Below, piece by piece: positions 20,672 through 23,610 of a DNA stretch of 23,610 nucleotides. The notes beneath the pieces were generated by a model, which did not search any database, was not told the DNA's origin, and worked only from the letters and a program-made list of their open reading frames with translations. Position 1 is the stretch's first letter, and each line of letters begins with the position of its first letter. The DNA lies in assembly GCA_001953115.1 (NCBI GenBank), contig LSSL01003705.1, positions 1 to 23,610 on the forward strand, written 5' to 3'. Position numbers and translations under genes: made by a program. The DNA comes from Smittium mucronatum (Eukaryota > Kickxellomycota > Harpellomycetes > Harpellales > Legeriomycetaceae).

Positions 20672-22722
20672 ATATAAAAAAACAGTTTTAATGTTTATTT
20701 TTTGTAAAAAATAAACTTAATATGTGTTTTAAGTGGTATTTTGATATAAAGTATAGAATTTTTGGCTCTTTATTAGAAATTAATTTATTTCTTATTTTCA
20801 AAATTTCGGAATATAATTTGATTATAAATTCGGAAAATCCAAAAACTCTCCTAATTATTATCATATATAAACTAATTCAGCTCCAATAAAATTATAGCAA
20901 AATTTTCAAAGAAATATTTTGGCTAAGGATATTGATAATTTATTTAAATAGACGCATGATTAAAGGTATAAAGAGTTTCCTAAAAAATATCAAATCAAAA
21001 AAATTGATTTTCTTATCATTGATAAACAATGAATAATTGATGGAGATACCCAATACAAAAGCGAAAGTGTTTTCGTTTCCATTTTAATTATTTTATATGA
21101 GCGAAATGCTTATAATTTCAAGCTTTATAGCACTTTATCCTATTATATTAGCTATATGCCAATTTTATAGCTTTTAATTGATTTAACCTGCTGATAAATG
21201 ATAAATATTTTTTTCAGGTCACACAGCATTTTATCTAATTATAATTCAGTGGATTTATTCATATTAGGCGCTATCATCTTTATTAATAAATCATAATATT
21301 AAAAAAACTTTTCGTAAACGCGCTTTGTTACCATTCTTGTTAAAATTATCATCTTTTAGCAAAGTTAAAACATAAATAGTTAATTTTGAGTGTGGGCATT
21401 AATAAATTATTGGTTATTAGTCTTAAAGACTAAATTAAATTTAGATTATGCTTCAATAAATTTAAATTTCATCTTTTTGAATTTTCATCCTATAGACTTT
21501 TTACCAAATTATATAACTTCCAATTGAAGGGAAAAAAACTGTTTCTGCGCTTTTTATTGTAAAATTTCGTTTAAGTGTAGGTTTTGGGAAATAATATTAA
21601 CTAGTTTAAAACCGAAAAGTTTAACTTTGTATAATTATCAAAATTAAAGCAAATGTAATTGGGTGAAATTAACCTGGATTAAATTTAAATCCGTTAAAAA
21701 TCCATTGGATCAAATGAGAATTGATTGTAAAAGTTGATTGAGATCTTTTAATACAATTTTTTCAATTTAATTCATTATTTATGAATCAAATTTGCTTAAT
21801 TTCCATTAGTCTTCACATTCCAAAAAATTGAGTTTAGTTTTTGATCTTTCGATTTGATCTCACTTTTTCCGAAGTTGATTTCAAAAGGGCGCAGCATCTT
21901 TCTTATTTAAAAATGATAATATTTTAGCCCATTGTTCTACAGAAAATTTAATTATTTTATTTTAACTAACTTGTATTATTTTTTCCCTAAAAGGACGAAT
22001 ATTGGCTTTGCATTACTTAATCTGAAAAGAGTTGGCATTTTATGACACTGAAATCTTGTATATCCAACCCGAAATCCGATAAAAATTACTAAAATATACA
22101 TTCATCACTAAAAACTGTTATTCAATACATTTTTCGCTACTAAAATCTGAGATTAATCACTAAAAAACATTTCTATTAATTTATTGGACAATTTTTCTAA
22201 TATTGATGTGAATCTTTCCTTTAAAAGATATTCAATAAAATTTCCTTTATTATTAGATAAATATACGTAATGATTTTTTAAATTAATCGAGGCCGTGAAG
22301 CCCTCCGACAGTTTTTTTAAAGCAGAGTCATAATTCCAACATAAAAAAATCTCAAATAATATCGTATTGCTATATCTAAAAAATAATTATAGCTCCCAGT
22401 CATTTTGAACAGATGAAATTAGTTTCATATTTTGTGTATCTAAATAATAAAATTGAATATTATATGTACCAAAATGCTAGAAAAACATCATATTAGCACC
22501 ACTATCAACAATATATAATATTTTGTGAAATTATTTTAATCACTTTATATTTAATACCTATAAATTAACATGATTTTCGTTATTTTTAAGCTCTTTTTTT
22601 AATTTTTAATTATCAGAAAGTTATAAAAAGGATAATTTAATAGTACTTAGCATTTATTTCAAGTTTTTAAAAGATATTTTAAATATTTTCCCAAGCTTTT
22701 TGTCGACTAATTAAGTTATTTT

Positions 22723-22735
22723 AGCCTTATAGGCT
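22723..22735. other. Small palindrome AGCCT-TAT-AGGCT
   Basis: A perfect 5-bp stem with three G-C pairs and a three-base loop. It is flanked by TTTT on the left and GAAAA on the right, which extend the pairing past a single-base bulge. Confidence 0.5.
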
Positions 22736-22794
22736 GAAAAGAAGTACTAGTATCTACTTTTTTTAATTTATCACAACATATATAAAATTGGCGG

Positions 22795-22810
22795 TAAATA
22801 AATAAATAAA
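22795..22810. repeat. (TAAA)4 microsatellite
   Basis: Four exact TAAA units leading into a TATA-rich tract. It sits just outside the right-hand element remnant. Confidence 0.9.
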
Positions 22811-22953
22811 TATATAAATATATATTTACGGGAAATTTATTATAAAGTTAATAAAAAGTTACAAAAAATATATTAAAAAAAATTAAAAAAAGTGGAATTT
22901 TTTCAAATTATTTTTCCCCCAACGTCCTTCTGCAACTCTAGTAGTTCCATACC

Positions 22954-23100
22954 TCAAAGGAATTGGTTCAATGGGGCTGATAAATCACTTAAACATTGGA
23001 GCTTAAGTTTTCGTGGCACGTGGATTCCAATAATAAATTTGGCTTTTTCCAGCATAAATTCATAATCGTGGGTGTCAGCTTGTAGCTGAACAAAGTATGT
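22954..23100 (-). pseudogene. Last coding-like fragment of the element, 48 codons
   Basis: It is open on the minus strand from 23,100 (after a TAA) to a TGA at 22,954-22,956. It starts TYFVQLQADTHDYEFMLEKA and ends LSAPLNQFL. The residue mix is protein-like, and G+C matches the rest of the island. In non-LTR elements with a restriction-like endonuclease this position would fall in or after that domain, but I cannot see its diagnostic residues. The natural C-terminus of the element's protein may lie here. Confidence 0.35.
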
Positions 23101-23229
23101 TTAGACTACCCACCAAGAGGTTTTCCAAATATTCCAACCCGAGATTAATTGAAATTAGAAGGTTTTTTTTATGTCTGAGCGGATCAGTGCAGGTATGAAT
23201 CGGCTGATGGGTTCATTTCACTGTCTATC

Positions 23230-23360
23230 TCATCGAGAGCAATTTAATAAGATGCGGTCGACAGTTTCAGGCACATCGATTTTGGTGAAGAGACATCTTT
23301 TTTTAAATTTTCATTAAGTCCCGGAGGATAAGTTTCAGGCCAGGGTACATCAGCTGAAGA
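23230..23360 (-). pseudogene. Frameshifted continuation with degenerate Cys/His knuckle
   Basis: Downstream of the TAG on the minus strand, one frame reads ADVPWPETYPPGLNENLKKD and continues to a cysteine at 23,271-23,273. A second frame, shifted near that cysteine, reads PETVDRILLNCSR and hits TGA at 23,230-23,232. Joined by eye, this resembles a C-...-C-x-P-E-T-V-D-H-x-L-x-x-C knuckle in which the usual His is Arg (codon CGC, one transition from CAC). The frame change and the stop show the copy is dead. The reading rests on a short motif, so certainty is moderate at best. Confidence 0.35.
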
Positions 23361-23404
23361 TCAATCTAGTTTCATTTTCCGCACATTTTTCGGTCCACCG
23401 TCCA

Positions 23405-23608
23405 CTAGTGGATTTTAGGCCAGTTATTTTTATTTTTCCTGTCGACTATGGTGATGGTTGTTTCACCTTTTGAATTTTGAACATAAATTTTTTTTATCCA
23501 TCTTGCACTGCCGGTCACCCAGGTGGCCATTCTGGCACTGATGGGCGACTTAATGAGGTCGGCTATCCAAGTTTTTAAAGTTGGCCATTTGTGATATGCC
23601 CGCTCTCG
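23405..23608 (-). pseudogene. Partial coding fragment, 67 codons, LINE-like polyprotein region (enters from the right edge)
   Basis: This is the longest clean coding-like stretch in the window. It reads leftward from 23,608 for 67 codons to a TAG at 23,405-23,407 and has no start because the window cuts it. The sequence is mixed and tryptophan-rich, with RERAYHKWPTLKTWIADL near the beginning and MATWVTGSARWIKKIYVQ in the middle. A W-x-x-x-x-A-R-W-I-K type segment would be plausible between the polymerase and the C-terminal knuckle of a LINE protein, but this is an inference from appearance, not a match I can verify. The TAG lies inside an ACTAGT hexamer and is followed by out-of-frame coding-like sequence, so it marks decay rather than a natural end. 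Confidence 0.45.
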
Positions 23609-23610
23609 AG

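Larger units (their letters stand above)
17341..22909. other. A+T-rich intergenic desert, right part
   Basis: Gene-free. It contains a compound microsatellite (19,282-19,316), tetranucleotide, hexanucleotide and nonanucleotide arrays (20,234; 20,353; 20,645; 22,795), small hairpins (18,449; 20,176; 22,723), and a lone 24-bp G+C patch at 22,288-22,311 beginning CGAGGCCGTGAAGCCC. The longest open frame (18,877-19,143, 88 codons plus stop) has no ATG. Confidence 0.8.
22910..23610 (-). mobile_element. Decayed LINE-like (non-LTR) retrotransposon 3' portion, minus strand
   Basis: Composition jumps from A+T desert to about 40% G+C near 22,915 and stays there to the window edge. On the minus strand, protein-like open stretches follow one another in different frames (23,405-23,608; 23,271-23,360; 23,230-23,280; 22,954-23,100), as expected for a once-coding sequence broken by indels. 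One stretch reads ETVDRILLNCS, close to the ETV-H-(I/L)-x-x-C part of the Cys/His knuckle near the C-terminus of many non-LTR retrotransposon proteins. After the last stretch the minus strand runs GTTGGGGGAAAAATAATTT and then A-rich DNA, which would suit a LINE 3' end. The family (perhaps the R2/R4 group, known from microsporidia) is inferred from a short motif only. No reverse transcriptase catalytic motif is in view, since that part would lie beyond the right edge. Confidence 0.45.

Noticed and set aside
446..22909. Organellar genome or CRISPR locus
   Set aside because: No rRNA, tRNA or respiratory gene and no regularly spaced repeats with unique spacers were found over 22 kb.

Overview
The window looks like a piece of a very A+T-rich, gene-poor eukaryotic nuclear genome. 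Two short islands of near-normal composition, about positions 1-445 and 22,910-23,610, flank roughly 22.4 kb of DNA that is about 80-85% A+T (estimated from sampled lines). That middle contains no convincing protein gene, tRNA, rRNA or CRISPR array. The composition, the absence of bacterial signals and a decayed non-LTR-retrotransposon-like sequence on the right would fit a gene-sparse microsporidian (Edhazardia- or Hamiltosporidium-like genomes are known for this). Other A+T-rich protists or fungi cannot be excluded, so the organism is an inference, not an identification.

Left island (1-445): a G+C-rich segment, up to about 55% in places. It has two 43-bp tandem repeats, a long-range inverted repeat, and two hairpins at its right edge. 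The second hairpin is followed by five Ts, and the A+T desert starts there abruptly. It reads like the end of a mobile element or of a structured RNA; the family is not recognised.

Middle (446-22,909): A+T-rich non-coding sequence full of A and T runs. It contains scattered microsatellites, degenerate short tandem repeats, a few surprisingly long G or C homopolymers, some weak patches of protein-like sequence with stops, and one distinctive block (16,501-17,340) where C outnumbers G on the plus strand by about 139 to 39. All open frames here are short, many lack an ATG, and their number is close to what such a composition gives by chance.

Right island (about 22,910-23,610): a broken coding sequence on the minus strand, entering from the right edge of the window. 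It has an open stretch of 67 codons, then shorter open stretches in shifted frames. One carries a degenerate Cys/His-knuckle-like motif of the kind found near the C-terminus of non-LTR retrotransposon polyproteins. It is best read as a dead LINE-like element.

No operon or pathway can be described, because no intact gene is present. The points most worth checking are the strand-asymmetric block, the structured left end, the transition-only differences between repeat copies, and the few decayed protein-like patches.
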